DNA of 64,000 nucleotides from Callaeas wilsoni (lineage: Eukaryota; Chordata; Aves; Passeriformes; Callaeidae). Position numbers and translations under genes: made by a program. Below the pieces are notes generated by a model. That model ran no database searches. It was given only the letters and a program-made list of their open reading frames with translations, and was not told the DNA's origin. Numbering within the stretch: the first letter of the stretch is position 1; every line of letters starts with the position of its first letter. Below, piece after piece: positions 44,967 through 57,060 of the stretch. The stretch is from contig VWPU01019139.1 of assembly GCA_013398955.1 (NCBI GenBank), forward strand, positions 62,001-126,000, read 5' to 3'.

Positions 44967-47900
44967 CAGGTCCCTCCTGGCCTTATTGCCCACAAATGTA
45001 TATGCACATAGGATGCAAATGCTTCTTCATCGGCCTGGCAAGGCCTGAGTGCAGGGCTCCAGATGGGCAGCTGGAGCAGGGTGGGCAGTGTCAGAATGAG
45101 ATGTCTGGAGAAACACAGTGGAGAGCTGCCCTGGTCTTGCTGATGGGCTTGGCAGGGATGGAGGGCACTCTGGGGAAGCAGTGAGGGCAGGTGACAGGTC
45201 AAAGCCAGGTGCGAGGGTCTTTAAGCATTGTAGAGACTGAATAGCAGAGCAGCTGGTCTGGGGACTGCAGTGTCTGCTTGTGGGGGCTGCACAGGGCAGC
45301 ACCTTGGGCTGTGTGTGCTACTTGGACAGCTGCTCTTCCTTGGGAAAAATGTGCCCTCGAAGAGCTCCTCTCAAAGAAGACTCTGAGGCTTTGCTTCGGG
45401 TGGCATTCCTTGTTGATTTTATTTTTCCTTCAACAATTCTTTTCTAGGGGGAGAAATCAAAGTGTTAGCACTGACTTGCTCAGTAAGCCCCGACCCATGT
45501 GGTGAATTGCAGTTTCGTTGACCTGAGTGCCCAGGAGGGCTTTCCCCATCCATCCAGGTCTGACTATTGGGATACTGCCCTCAAAGGTTGTTATCTGTGT
45601 TTGCCATGGTCATGACAGGCTCCCTCAGCTGTCAATTTAGGTTACGGCTCTCTAGAATGGATTATATAGCCTTATTTGCATGGCAGAAATGTTTGATTAC
45701 ATCAACATGCCTTGAATGCCTAAGATTTAAACCACACAGTGTGCGGGTTCAGTGTACAGGAACAAGGAGGGATGAGGCAGTGTTGTTGCCACTCAGCTCT
45801 TTCAGTCGTGTTGAGCAGCATGGAGCCCTGGAGACTCCTGGATGGGAGGTTCCCGTCTACACTCCTGCTGCCTCAGGCCCATCCTGGAATGGCTGCAGCA
45901 GTGGGCAAGTGTCTGCAGAGCTGGTGCTTCCAAGGGACCGGCCCAGCACCTTCCCCTTGTCTCTGCCAGTTGCCAGCATCTCTTTTGGTAGTGCTTTTGT
46001 ACATCTTTGTCAGTATTTGTACATGCTGCCTTTTCACTCGCCTTGGTTTGTGAAAGCCTTTAAGGCAGAGGCTCAGTACCAGCCTGCGGCACTGCCCTCT
46101 GCACTTCTGCACCTTGTGCCTGCTCCTCTAGCGCTGGCAGGAGTAGAGACAGGAAGGCTTATGGGGCCCTTACACACATTTCTGTTACTCTAGAGCCTTG
46201 TTTAGTTCTTTGTGCATTTTCCTTCTCTGTAGGTAAATGCAGACATCTAGGTCAGCAAGGCTGTCCTGCTCCAGCCCCTGTGCAACATCTGCTTTCTTGT
46301 CACTTGGTAAAAACTTCCTCTCCTTTTCTCTCTTACATGCAGCTCTTCACCCTGAACAGCTCATGCACTTTTTGGTTCTGGCAATGCTTCACACCTGCTC
46401 CATGCTCTGTCTCTGCCCAGGTTTCGTGAGTGGTGACTCCTATGATGTGTTAAATGTTTGAGCCCTGAAAGCACAGTTGCTCCAGGGGGTAAATCAACCC
46501 CATAGCAAAGTCAAGGGGAAGGATGGTTCTTTTCTGACTGACTCTGCTGCCGTGCTAGAGCAGTTAATTGTGTTGGCCACATCTGGGTGCCATGGTCCTG
46601 GCCTTGCTCTGCAGAGCGGGAACACAGCTCAGACCTCGAGTGCTGATGGGGCACATTCCTTCTCCACTTGAGCTGCTGACTTTTAGCATGGGCCTGTCTA
46701 GAGACAGATCAGCAAGGATTGCTTTACATTGACACAAGGTATGGTGCTCTGCGGAAATGGCTTTCTTCCAAACCAAATAACTCCTTTTGTCAGATTTTCC
46801 TGCTGTATAATCCCCTACTCTGTTCTTTGTTTGACTTGTATTATTCAAGCTCCAATTCAGTTCTATCTTTGTGTAAATCGGGTGACCAGACACTCTCCTG
46901 TGCTGATTCATGGCTGGCACCATGGCACCCTCTGACAGATGCAAAATGTTTCTCTGTGCAGAAGCCTGGTTCTCACTGACCTTCCAAGCAGCAAGTGTGG
47001 ATCAGGATACAGACAGAGGTGTTGAGGTAGACCCGTACAGTGACTCTTGCGCCATGCTGCCTTTTGCAGTGGCATTTAAGCAGCTTGTAGTATCAGTTTT
47101 TATTCCCTATTACCCACATGCAAAACTTCTTATTGCTGATAAGCTGTGATGCATTCACAGCTCTTTGCCTTTCCCTGGAGCTGGACAAGTGGATCCCGAC
47201 AGCAGAATTTTCATCTGGAATGGACAGTTGCTGTACCCCTGTGGTGGCGCCTCCACTCTGACTGCTTGACAGCCCTGCACAGGTGTCTCCTCCCAACCTG
47301 GTCTGGTGGTTCCAGGTCCCTTCTGCTTCCCTGAAAAGGAGCTGTCACGGCCTGCACTGAGCAGGACCCCCCAAATGCTGAAGATGCTCTGAATATGAAT
47401 CAGCCATCTGAAATTCTTTTGGGGGAGGGAGGGGGTCTGGGTACTATAGACTGAGGAGCTGGATGGAGATCTGAGACGCAGAGGACACTGCCTATAGCAG
47501 CTTATGTAGCCAGTCGTCCAGAGAACGTGATGGTGCCAGGCACGTCATAGTGCCAGGACCTCTTGCATTTGCAGACAGACAAGGACAGCACCCCAGACAG
47601 TGCAATTGGTCTATAATTTCTGCTATGCACCGAGAAAGACACTTGGTGCCAAGTCCCCCTGCCTGGTGAGAGAAGGACCCTCTAAAAGGGAGGAGGGTGG
47701 GAGCCTGCTCTGCTGGGCAATGGGCTGGCTGCCAGCTATGTGGAGCCTTGTCACTTGTGGGTGGATTGGTGGGCATCAGAGGGGTGTAGCCTGGCAGATG
47801 GTGGGATAAAGGATGTCCCACGTGCCGTGGGGGAAGGCTGCATTTCCAGCACCCATGGAGACCACTGTCCATTGCCAGAGCCCTGGCAGGGGTCTGGGTA

Positions 47901-48179
47901 AAGCCCAGGCTTCATGGGATGGAGACACCCCTGGGAGTGACATGGGGAGCAAACAGCAGAAATGGGGTCTGTGACCAGCTGATGGGCCACAGGTACTTCT
48001 GCTGACGGGCTCCTTGCACGGACTTGAGTGTGATCCTTCAGAAAGGCTTTGTTTCCTCAAGGGCTGGTCTTAGCTCCATGCTGCTTAGCTGGGAGCAGAG
48101 AAGAGGAGCTCATGGAGTAGTGGATTTATTTCTTGAGCCCGTGTGAAGTGATGTTTGGATGGTTTCAGTTTGTGTTGTC
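44967..48179. other. Gene-free stretch
   Basis: Open frames up to 208 codons (45567-46193 +) and 126 codons (46564-46944 -, 47492-47872 -) match nothing. Two isolated octamers (45013-45020 and, reverse, 45674-45681) are not in a cluster. No transposon beyond the CR1. Confidence 0.45.
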
Positions 48180-48620
48180 ATTAGGACTTAGATGGAAGAA
48201 AAAAACCCCTTGTGCCTGTAACTGGAAGGTAAAAGCTAACAGCTGGTCTCAGCTATTATTATACATGCCAGAAGCAGTAATGATTAAAGGGACTGCACTG
48301 TGAGGTAAAGAGATGCCATCCTGGAACCAGATGACTGGGTGATACAATTAAGATAAAGAAATCACATATTGTTGGCAATAGGGAAGCAGGAGTGATGAAA
48401 TGTGTGATTGGGAAGTGTGGGAACAAGATGAAATTAAAGAAAAATCACAATACGGAGCAGAAAATGAGCAGGACTTGGAACAAGAGATGCAGTTGTTGAG
48501 AAGATAAGAAGAGCAGAAATAAATTGAGAGCAAACATACTTGGAGTAGAAGTGAGGACATACAAAAAAAATCTTTCCAAAGTCCATTAAAAATAAGTTGC
48601 TGTGCTAAAATGAGAGCATT
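48180..48620. promoter_or_regulatory. Weak candidate element (AT-rich, A/G-rich strand)
   Basis: AT-rich with long A/G-rich runs on the + strand. AATTAAGATAAAG near 48345-48357, GATGAAATTAAAG near 48428-48440, and AGAAATAAATTGAG. The A/G bias could reflect a decayed repeat rather than a regulatory element. Confidence 0.25.
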
Positions 48621-50339
48621 GCAGTCTAAAGGAAATGACAACATTAAACTGTTGGCTTCTACAGTCAGCGCTCAGGGAAGGCTAGAGGAAACCCCTCACA
48701 GGCTGAGCTGCGCTGTGGGAGACTTTCTGCAAAGACCCAACTGTGGAGTTGTTGCACCCGTCAGGAATGGAGCACGAGGGATTTGTCAGCAGGGCTAATG
48801 CAGTGACGTAGCCTCCAGTAAGAGCTCAGCGGCTGAAAGCGTCCTGCAGAAGGGCATGCAGCGGTGCCAGTGGGGTGAGGGACTGGTGGCACAGGGCTGA
48901 GCGTGGGTGGGCGAACACAGCTCCAGTGCACATGCTCACAGGAGGATGGGGCCCTGGAGGTTTGAGGAGGAGCTTTCAACCGGGTGGGATGGGGTGCTCC
49001 TGAACTGTCCTGGAGGGGCTGGTGAAGCAGTGCGTGGGGTGTGCGGCTGTGGCTGCATGCTGTGTTACAGCCCTGAAAAAGCTGTGGAGGCCTGACCCGT
49101 CCCTGCAGCCAAACGTGTGCCTGCCTTTGGCCAAAGCACGCAGTGGTGAGTGGTGCAGCTGTGCAGTTACGCACCATCAGGAAAGGACTTGCAGTGCCAT
49201 GGAGTGTCTAAGAGCAGACTGAAAACATCAGAGGGTGTGATGGCATGTGGAGTGGCTGCGGGGGAAGTGCCTGTCCCCTCTGGTAGAGCCATTCGCCTGC
49301 GCAGCTCCTCCCTTCAGTGCTCCCAGACAAAGTGAGCCCAGCTTGGTGACAGCTCAACAGGAGCAGCAGCACGACTGCAGCCAGTGAGACTCTACTTCAC
49401 ACAGAGCTGGAGCAGAGGGGTCAGAGCTGCCATGGGGCCAGAGTCATGGCTGTGCTTAGAAGCAGATGCAAAACATCCGCGGCACAACATTGTCCCAGCA
49501 AGGCGTATCTATAGATGCGTGCACAGTCTGGAGAAGCTGTGTACAAAAGGAAGAGGAAGGACAAGGCTTTGTGATGGCTCCTTCTAAATCCTGGGGAGGC
49601 TCCGGGACATGTGGGTGGTGGGGCTGAGTAAGCAGGTCGGCAGCACTGAGAGGTGTGAAGGGAATTCTGTCCTACATCAAGTACGAGATGCGTATGCTGA
49701 GCTGTAGCTCTGGAACTGGTCAGAGCATATGGGAATATTGGCTTCTGCAACAAGCGAAGGAAGCTGCTGCTGGAAGCAGCTTCCAGGGGCAACTGAGCGC
49801 AAATGCACTTGCTTCCCTGAACCAGACTGGCACCCCTCACAGGTCTCTTACTTGGAGATTGTGGTTACAGAGCATGACAATATGTTTGCACAGGTAAATC
49901 CCAAGTCCTGTTGCTGTAGGAGAGTTATGGGTTGCTGCTGTCCTCCTTTTCTGCTGCTTCCAGTCACTGCTCATTTGTTTTGAGGAAGTTCTCTATTAAT
50001 ATACAGCATCCTGTGCAGGGAGGAAGTTTATCTGATTACTCAGCTTTTGAGTTTGTTAAATCTCTGGGATGGATGACAAGTAAATTAAGGTCGTTTACAG
50101 TTCCCAGAAACTTGAACTGCAAAATGGTGCTCTCTTCACACAGAAAACAACTGTCAGCTGGGTGCCTGGAAATACTGGGAGTGCTCCTGGAGTAGCTCGC
50201 CAGCACCCCTGCCCAGGTGCTATGGAGCAGGTCTCAGTGTGGCTCCACGGGGACTGTTTGTAGGGGCAGGGGTGAGCCCTGGGCTGCTGCAGGATTGAGG
50301 TTTGCCTTGGGCACCACTCACTGGGATGGTCTGTCTGGC
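48621..50339. other. Gene-free stretch
   Basis: Open frames up to 139 codons (49421-49840 -) match nothing. No repeat recognised. Confidence 0.45.
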
Positions 50340-50520
50340 AGACAAGCTGGAGCGGGTAGGTGCGGGTTCCACTGCAGCTGGAGCGCGGCTGCGTTTCGGG
50401 CGTGCTGAACCCCAGAAGTGACTGCGTGGGTGCTGCACGAGGGGGCTGCTCAGTGCTGTTAACGGAGCGTGCTGCGTGGAGTATCCTCCACGCCTCCCTC
50501 CCACGCGGAGATCTTCCACA
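50340..50520. promoter_or_regulatory. CpG-rich cluster
   Basis: About 15 CpGs in 180 bp (for example GAGCGCGGCTGCG, TTTCGGGCGTG, CCCACGCGGAG). Denser than background but short, so either a weak CpG island or part of a constrained element. No gene is supported. Confidence 0.4.
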
Positions 50521-50799
50521 GCACTTGGCCCTGTGGCAGCCAGGTAGAGCTGCGCTCCCACAGGGAGCCGCTTCTGCTCTGCACAGAAGGGAAATGAAGC
50601 AAGCACATTATGGGAAAATTGTTTTGTTTAATATAGGAAATTGGGAGGTCTACTAAACCCTGGCTGGGGATGAGGGCAGAGCCTACATGCTTATAAACCT
50701 GTAACTCCAGCCTGAGTCGTGTAGATGAGAGTCTGAGCAGTCCCTGGGGCACAATTAGGATGGGAAAGTAGCCTGCACTGATACAGGAAGTCCACGTTC
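50521..50799. other. Spacer, nothing recognised
   Basis: Short overlapping frames without homology; AT-leaning near 50600-50640. Confidence 0.4.
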
Positions 50800-51130
50800 T
50801 GCACAGAAGGGAGAACTAAAAAGCAGGAATACATACTTATGTATTTATATATTCCGCTTTTGATATATGAAATAACTGGCAAGGCAACATTTTTGCAGGA
50901 AAGGATGTGGGTGTGACAATGCCAAAAAGCAAAGTGTTATTTTAGGATACATTAACATGAGTGTTGCCTGTATGGGCCCAGGTATAAACATTCCCCCTAC
51001 ATGTAATATTAGAGAATACAAATATTTTATCTCTTAAAAATAATGATATATATCCATTTCTTCTAAGAAAAAAATGCAGAGAAGTTGATGAAGTACTGGA
51101 AAATTTTGAGAGAGATGCTGAGATCCAAAA
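50800..51130. promoter_or_regulatory. Weak candidate element (AT-rich)
   Basis: AT-rich with TATTTATATATTCC, ATTAACATGAG (50951-50961) and TTAAAAATAATGATATATATCC. Some near-simple sequence limits confidence. Confidence 0.25.
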
Positions 51131-51589
51131 TATGTGACTCATGCAGAAGAGCTGAAAGAATTGAGTGTTGTTGACCTGAAATGGGAAAATAAGAGGGAGA
51201 AGTGACAGTCTTCCAACAGAGGAAAGGTTATTGCACAGAGGACAGCATTCAGTTGTCTTCTGTCCTTCATAGGCTTAAATTTCCATTATGTTGAAAACCC
51301 GTGGTACTGGTTTTTTGCAAGTAAGGTTATAGATGAGGACAAACAATAATCAGTTTCTCTGAGTCTGCCATGGGAAATGCCTGCTCCTTCTGAAGGCATT
51401 TGTTACAACATGGGGAAATCCAAACGCAGGGATACTGTGGCTGAGCCGGCTGTGGCTGCTCGGGACTGGACCTGTGCCAGGGATGGCACACACCTGCTGG
51501 GGGCCTTGGTAGCCAAAGCTAGAATGAAGGTCTCCAGGAGAAGTTTTTGCTTCAGATGACTTTAAAGCTCTTTATGCAGTATCCTCATG
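51131..51589. other. Spacer, nothing recognised
   Basis: A 60-codon frame (51377-51559 +) matches nothing. Confidence 0.4.
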
Positions 51590-51860
51590 CTTTTTGTGGG
51601 TACAGGTATCATTATTTCATTATGCTTTCATGTGAAGTGTGAAAACTATGTTTACCAATCCTCTTAAATTAGTTAAATATAATATTCAGTGAGACAAGAG
51701 ATAGCAAAATGTTAATTGAAACTGGAGAGGTGTTTATAGGGTGATAGAGTGTGGCCAGCTGTGAATGAAATTAATGTTCAGGGTCCTTGATAGTGATTCA
51801 TATTCCAGAGTTTATTAAATATTTTCAACAGCAGTCAAAGCCATGTGGTGTATTCTACTA
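51590..51860. promoter_or_regulatory. Candidate conserved noncoding element
   Basis: ATTATTTCATTATGC, GAAGTGTGAAAAC (T-box-like), CTTAAATTAGTTAAATATAATATTC, GTTAATTGAAAC, GAAATTAATG and ATTAAATATTTTC follow one another in 270 bp without an open frame. This is one of the most motif-dense AT-rich blocks in the second half of the window. Function is inferred. Confidence 0.45.
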
Positions 51861-52734
51861 CACTTGTGAGAATCCTTGGTGCAGGTACATGGCACTCTCA
51901 GGGAGCAGGTCATCCAGGATTGTTTTTAACTGGCCTGTTCCCCATGGGCTGCTGTGAGGATGCCTGAGAGTGGCTCCAGGCCTGTCACAACCTGCATGCC
52001 TCCCTGGGCCAGACAATGTCCTTCACATCCCCTCCATGCATGGGCTCTCCATGGGCTCTCTATGTACAACTGGAGGCAGAGGTCTTTCCCAGAAAAAGGG
52101 TCAGTGCTGCTGGGGATGCTGCACTGGACAGAGGAAGCTCCCCAGCCCAGTGCCCCAAAACCGCAGTGTGGCCCTCTTGCCAGGGCTGGGCATCCCTGAA
52201 CTTGCTCAGGAGCTGCTGATCTGGGCAAGTCAAGTCATAGGAATGGGACCTGTGACTCGTTATCAGCTGCTCATTAGTAAAGGTGACCCGAGCCTTCAGC
52301 TCTGCTTTCCCGTGCAGTCACAGAACAAGGAGCTCTGTCCTTGGCTGCAGGGCACATAGTTGCTTGGGGACATGTGAGTCTTCATGAGGAGCAGTGTCCT
52401 TCTTGGACACTGGGAGGCACGCCGGGGAGGTCTGTGTGTGGGCAGGCAGGCTCCCTCACCTAAGAAGATGTCCAACTCTTTTAGGGTAATTGGTGACTGT
52501 AGTTGAAGCACATCTTTTACCTTGCACTCACTCAGCTCTGTTGCTTTCGTTCATCTGGGACTGTCCTCCTGTTACCTCCTGTTAGCTTAGAGCCGTCATC
52601 ACCAGTTCACTGCTGCAGCCATTCGGAGTCATGTGCGCTCCCTGGGAAGGGAGAGAAAATGTGCCTTAGCAGGGATAAGTGATGATGACATGCTACAGGT
52701 GACAGGCTCAGCACTTTTGCAAACCTTCTGCTTG
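51861..52734. other. Gene-free stretch
   Basis: Open frames up to 129 codons (51970-52359 +) match nothing. Short tandem duplications occur at about 52038-52063 (CATGGGCTCTC-type) and 52566-52585 (CTCCTGTTA-type). Confidence 0.45.
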
Positions 52735-52910
52735 CCAAAGGCACCAGAAAACATTTGAAACTATTGAATACTGCATCCAATAAGAAGATGCGGTAATTTA
52801 TTGATGTTTCTAGCTTGCCTTTATTCCTTTCATCTATCTTTTTGCCTGCCCTGGAAGGCTGAAATAATGAATGTTGCTGTTTTTTTAACGAAGTCAGGTA
52901 AGCTGCTCAC
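52735..52910. promoter_or_regulatory. Weak candidate element
   Basis: AATACTGCATCCAATAAG, GGTAATTTATTGATG and GAAATAATGAATG in a 175-bp AT-rich block. Confidence 0.3.
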
Positions 52911-53329
52911 CTTTCACTAGGAGGGCCTGAGCTCTTTTTATCGGGTCCTGACAGTAGCAGAGGTCATGAAGGGACCACCCTTTGCTCTTCCTGGGTTTGT
53001 CTCTCCTGTGGGAAGGAGTGGTGCTGGACACGAGTGGGCTGACCAGCCTGCCAGTGCTCTTGCTGCATGAGATGTTCATCGCTGTGGTGCTGTCAATTTC
53101 TGTAATGCATGCTGCAGAAATCCCTGCCTGTCCTAGAAAACCCAGCAGCTCCTGGATGTCCACCATCTGCAGTGATTGGACTTTTCTGCTCTGAAATATT
53201 GAGGATGTTTAGGTTCAGTGTGTCTTTTCTTCTTTATCACAAGGCTTTGGGCTCAGATCTCGTTGTCTTTGCAGTTAGGGCCGTGCAGTCTTGTGCTTCC
53301 AGAATATGCCATTTCACAGAGCTCCTGAA
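52911..53329. other. Spacer, nothing recognised
   Basis: Open frames up to 90 codons on both strands match nothing. Confidence 0.4.
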
Positions 53330-53560
53330 CTCAATAAAATAATTCTGCATAATCCCATTGGCAGCTTGTTAAGCCATCAGCACATCGCATCACTACAGAG
53401 AGAGCCAGCGTCCGCTGGACGAGAGATTGCTAAAGGAGAAATCAATTTCCCATAAAGCACCATCCCTGATGATGCTGAGTGGACTCCTGCCTGATCGATT
53501 GCCACTCTGAACTCATCCCTGGCAGGGGCTGCCGGGGCATGGTAACTTGCTGCTGTTTGT
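53330..53560. promoter_or_regulatory. Candidate conserved noncoding element with retained CpGs
   Basis: AATAAAATAATTCTGC, CATCGCATC, AGCGTCCGCTGGACGAG (inverted GTCCGCTGGAC, itself a near-palindrome), GAAATCAATTTCCC and TGATCGATTGCC. CpGs sit inside AT-leaning text, as in constrained elements. No supported open frame. Confidence 0.4.
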
Positions 53561-53859
53561 GCTGGTTTTCCTCATTTGAAGCAGATGCTGCTGTGCCACT
53601 TGCCATGTGTGGGCCATCTGGTCTCTGATAGTACTCTGGTGTTTGCTTCCCAGGCTGTGGACTGTCCTGCTTGGGCTGTGCCTGCTTCATTTTCTTAAAA
53701 CCATTGAAAGGAATTATCCTTGTCATGCCAGTAAATCAGGAGGTCCTCAGTGGAAAGAGGGAGCATGAGCTTAGTGTGCCAGGGATTCTTGTCCTTCCAA
53801 ATTTCCAGGTACAGGTTGCGTGTCTGCCTCCCTGGGTAATGTCCATAACCCTGAATCTT
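53561..53859. other. Spacer, nothing recognised
   Basis: Short open frames without homology. Confidence 0.4.
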
Positions 53860-54310
53860 TGACTGGCAATGCTTTTTCTTTCATGAAGCATTTACATTAT
53901 CTGAATTTGAATTATTTTGCTACTAATATTACAACAGTAAGCACAGACAAAAGGAGTCATCAGCGATCCTCAAATTCCAAAGCACTTGTCACTCACTAGA
54001 ATATTTGCAAATTAGCTAACAATAGTCCTCAGAAATCAGGAACTATTTTCAAGGTTTCTTGTGAACTTGCAAATACTAATGCCAGCTGCTGCCTGATCCC
54101 AAGAGTGCCAGGAACAACAGGAATGTCTCCACTGCTGCCCTAGACAGAGTGAATGGGGAGTATCCCCCGAGTTTATTGTGAAGGCAACTGTCTGCAAGAA
54201 GCAGACAAGGCAGGCTACTGAAAATGTAACTTTTCAAATGTGTGCAAATGAGGTCTACTGATTATTTCATTGCAGAGAATGGGAGACATTAAACTACTTT
54301 TAGGAGAAGT
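53860..54310. promoter_or_regulatory. Weak candidate element (two AT-rich parts)
   Basis: 53870-54070 carries ATTTACATTATCTG, TTGAATTATTTTGC, GCAAATTAGC and CTAACAATAG. 54220-54310 carries CTACTGATTATTTCATTGC. A GC-richer segment lies between. Confidence 0.3.
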
Positions 54311-55739
54311 CTTCATCTGAATCTGAGTGCTGCCTCATGAATTGAGGTCAGCTGGTGTAAGCTGGGCAAATGTTCCAAGCCTCTTGAGCTTAGGAAGGAA
54401 TTTAGAAGGCTTTGAAGTGCTCTTGATCTTCAGAAGGACATCTGCAGCTAATGGTCGGTGCGAGCACACCAAGAGCTGCAAAGTTATGCCACTGCTGTCT
54501 TGAGCCTGCTCAGTCCCACTAGGTTTCCAGGACCCTTTAATCCTGTTCAGAGACAAGCAAGTTGTAAAAAATACACTTTCGTGCCAACGGCCAATAATCT
54601 AGTGCTGGTTAAGTCAGGTGTAAAATGTCATACTGGGGATTTAACTATGGTGTTTGACTGCCTGGTGAAGTATGGCACACAGTGTTACAAGGATTTCAGT
54701 GAAAAGGTGAATGGGCAGAAACTCCAAGCTCTTTGCTGCACAGCTCAAGGTTTATTTTGCAGTTGTATCTAAATAGAAAAATTTCTGCTTATTAGATATT
54801 CAAAATAGCAGAATAGTTGGCCAAATTGTTTTAATTCCAAACCTAATAAGCAGGAAAAAAAGCTTTGCTGTTGAATTCAGGATTGATATTGGTTTTTAGG
54901 AACAGCTTTTTCATCTGTCTCCCTTCTCTTGTTAGCTGATGGTGCCAGGAAGTTCTGTACTAATGAATGGCTACAAAGTTCTCTGCAAGTCCTTCAGATG
55001 GAATACCCACAGGAGAACAGTGGAGGGTGCAGTCACCTCTCGAAGGATGCTGTGTGCTTCCAGCCAGGACCTGAAGGCTTTGCTGTGCTGGATTCAGCTC
55101 AGCTAGGGAGCTATGATCATCTCCTGGGGACAGGGGAAGGTTTTGCCTTCAGTCCTGGAAGTTGTGGATCTAACACCTAATGGAGCCACACCAATGCCCT
55201 GGACACAGTCTCTGGGACAGAGATGCATTTACATGGCACAAACACCATCACAGCATCAGTACAGCAGGAGAAGCCTCCGATCTGACACAATTCATCCTCC
55301 AAGTCTCTGTCTGCAGTGCACGTCTGCTGCTGAATCTGGCGCTGGAGCTGATCAGTATCCCCTGGCCTCCCTCCATGCACGCAGACAGCAGCTGCCTGTT
55401 CCTCAGGCAGGACTCGCAATCCCCTCTCGCTCTGAAGCCTGGAAGTAGAGCAGAAGGTATGAAAGCCAAGCTGGGGTCTGTCTCACTCTGGACCTTTTGC
55501 TCTGCCCTGGAGGTGGTGGAATCCATGCCCAGCTCTGTCTGAGGCAAGAGCAGATGCCTTTGTGACAGCCTCAGCAGGCCTCCTGGGCATGCTGGGAGGT
55601 AGGTGGTTTTGTGTGGCAGCCCTGTCAAGGCTGTGGCAGTTGTGTTCCTGTCCCGTTGGGTTGCTCTGGTGAGATGCCACAGCATGGTGGGACATGCTGG
55701 GTGCCAAGGACAGGGATATGCTGTGACAGAGATTGCCTC
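54311..55739. other. Gene-free stretch
   Basis: An open frame at 54458-54772 (+, 104 codons) is the most even in composition here but resembles nothing I know. An AT-rich patch at 54775-54900 has AATTGTTTTAATTCC. Frames at 55113-55685 overlap on both strands without homology. Confidence 0.4.
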
Positions 55740-55960
55740 TCAATTCCCCCAAATTCCAAAGTGGTGCTTTATTAACTAAGGAGAGCAATAAAAATGCACA
55801 GAGTCACTGTGCTGAGCATAACATGGTCCATGACAGAAAGACAAATCGGACAACTAATAGGATATGTGAATGGCGAGTTTAGGTGACAAGCTGACAGTAT
55901 GACACAGCAGAGTTGGAGCAAACGGATTACTGGTGGGTCCTGAAAGGCCACATGGTCAGT
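55740..55960. promoter_or_regulatory. Candidate conserved noncoding element
   Basis: GCTTTATTAACTAAGG, AGCAATAAAAATGC, AAATCGGACAACTAATAGG and GAATGGCGAGTTTAGG lie in a 200-bp block with isolated CpGs. Function is inferred. Confidence 0.35.
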
Positions 55961-56609
55961 GTCTCTGACAGGGGGACAGTGGCCATTCCCCCCTGCTGGG
56001 TGGGAATGACAAGGGGTTTCACTGCCTCAGGTGGTGATGACGGGCTCTCACCTGCTCCAATCACTCCTGGAAATGGCAAAGCTTCTTGGTGACATTTCTG
56101 AAGAACTGTTTCAGAGCTGTGGCAGGTGTGTCCCTGTGCTGGGTAGGAAGGGCTTCTGCTGCACCCCAGGCATGGGCTTGACACCAGAACAGGTGGGCAA
56201 GCTCAGGCAGCTCTAGCTTTGCCGTGGTTCTCTGGGTCCAGGACAAGGAGAAGTCAGTCGCGTGTCCTCACAGCAGAGGTCCCATGGCAGTTGCAGAGCC
56301 CATAGGTGGATCCTGCTCTGTGCCAGCGAGGCACCATGGCCTGTCTTTGACTCGTCACTGCTTGAGCGTCGTGGGAATGCTCTTGCAAAGGACTAGCACC
56401 AGGGCTCAGAGAGCCAGGTCCTCCCAGAGCCAGAGTGAACCTTTGAACCATCTTTGTTCTCCCACGCAGAACTCCCTGTCTTCCTCGGATATCACTCAAC
56501 ACATGTAAGTGAGCACGATCTCTCTTCACTGCACCATCTGAATGGAAGTGGAGTGTGCAGGGTGTGTGACCAAGGGTGATCTGGCTCGGTGGGAGAGCTC
56601 AGAGAAATC
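55961..56609. other. GC-moderate spacer
   Basis: Open frames up to 94 codons on both strands match nothing. Confidence 0.45.
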
Positions 56610-57060
56610 TCCAGACTCTTAATTTTTTTTTGTCAAATGGTCACTGGACGGTTAATGTAATTTTGATTTTAATTACATTGCTGGAGGGCACACTTACGCA
56701 AGGGAAAAGACATAATTACCAGGACATTTTATTAAGATATTATTTAATTTTATTGATGTGTCACAAGCACAGGCACAGGAATGTTCAAATCAATATATAC
56801 TTACATCAATGTTTAATCTACTTTCAGCATTTTTGCCTGTTCTATTTATGCAGTTACTCGTTGATTAATTAAATTCCCGGAAATATGGGGAACATTAATG
56901 AATTTCCAGCAAATTCATGCCTTGTGTATTTGTTTCAGTGGGAAGCCAGAACACGAACAGGCTTTCATCTTCTTTCAGCAAAATTTTATGACCCCTCTGC
57001 CTTGCCACTCACCATTACCAGGTCACATGTGATCCTTTTTTTCCCTCTATCCCCTTTTCC
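56610..57060. promoter_or_regulatory. Strong candidate conserved noncoding element
   Basis: This is the clearest AT-rich block in the window. TAATTA cores lie at 56670-56675 and 56713-56718, TTAATTAA at 56865-56872, and many ATTTAAT/ATTAA cores occur between them. Isolated CpGs are retained (GGACGG near 56647, TTACGC near 56695, ACTCG near 56856, CCCGG near 56876). Its length (about 450 bp) and sharp edges fit a deeply conserved enhancer. One frame is open for 98 codons but in AT-rich hydrophobic text without a domain. Confidence 0.5.

Noticed and set aside
45567..46193. 208-codon plus-strand open frame
   Set aside because: Hydrophobic and Ser/Leu/Pro-rich without a recognisable family; overlapped by other frames.
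54458..54772. 104-codon plus-strand frame of even composition
   Set aside because: No homology recognised and isolated; could be a chance frame. Kept only as a mention in the feature list.
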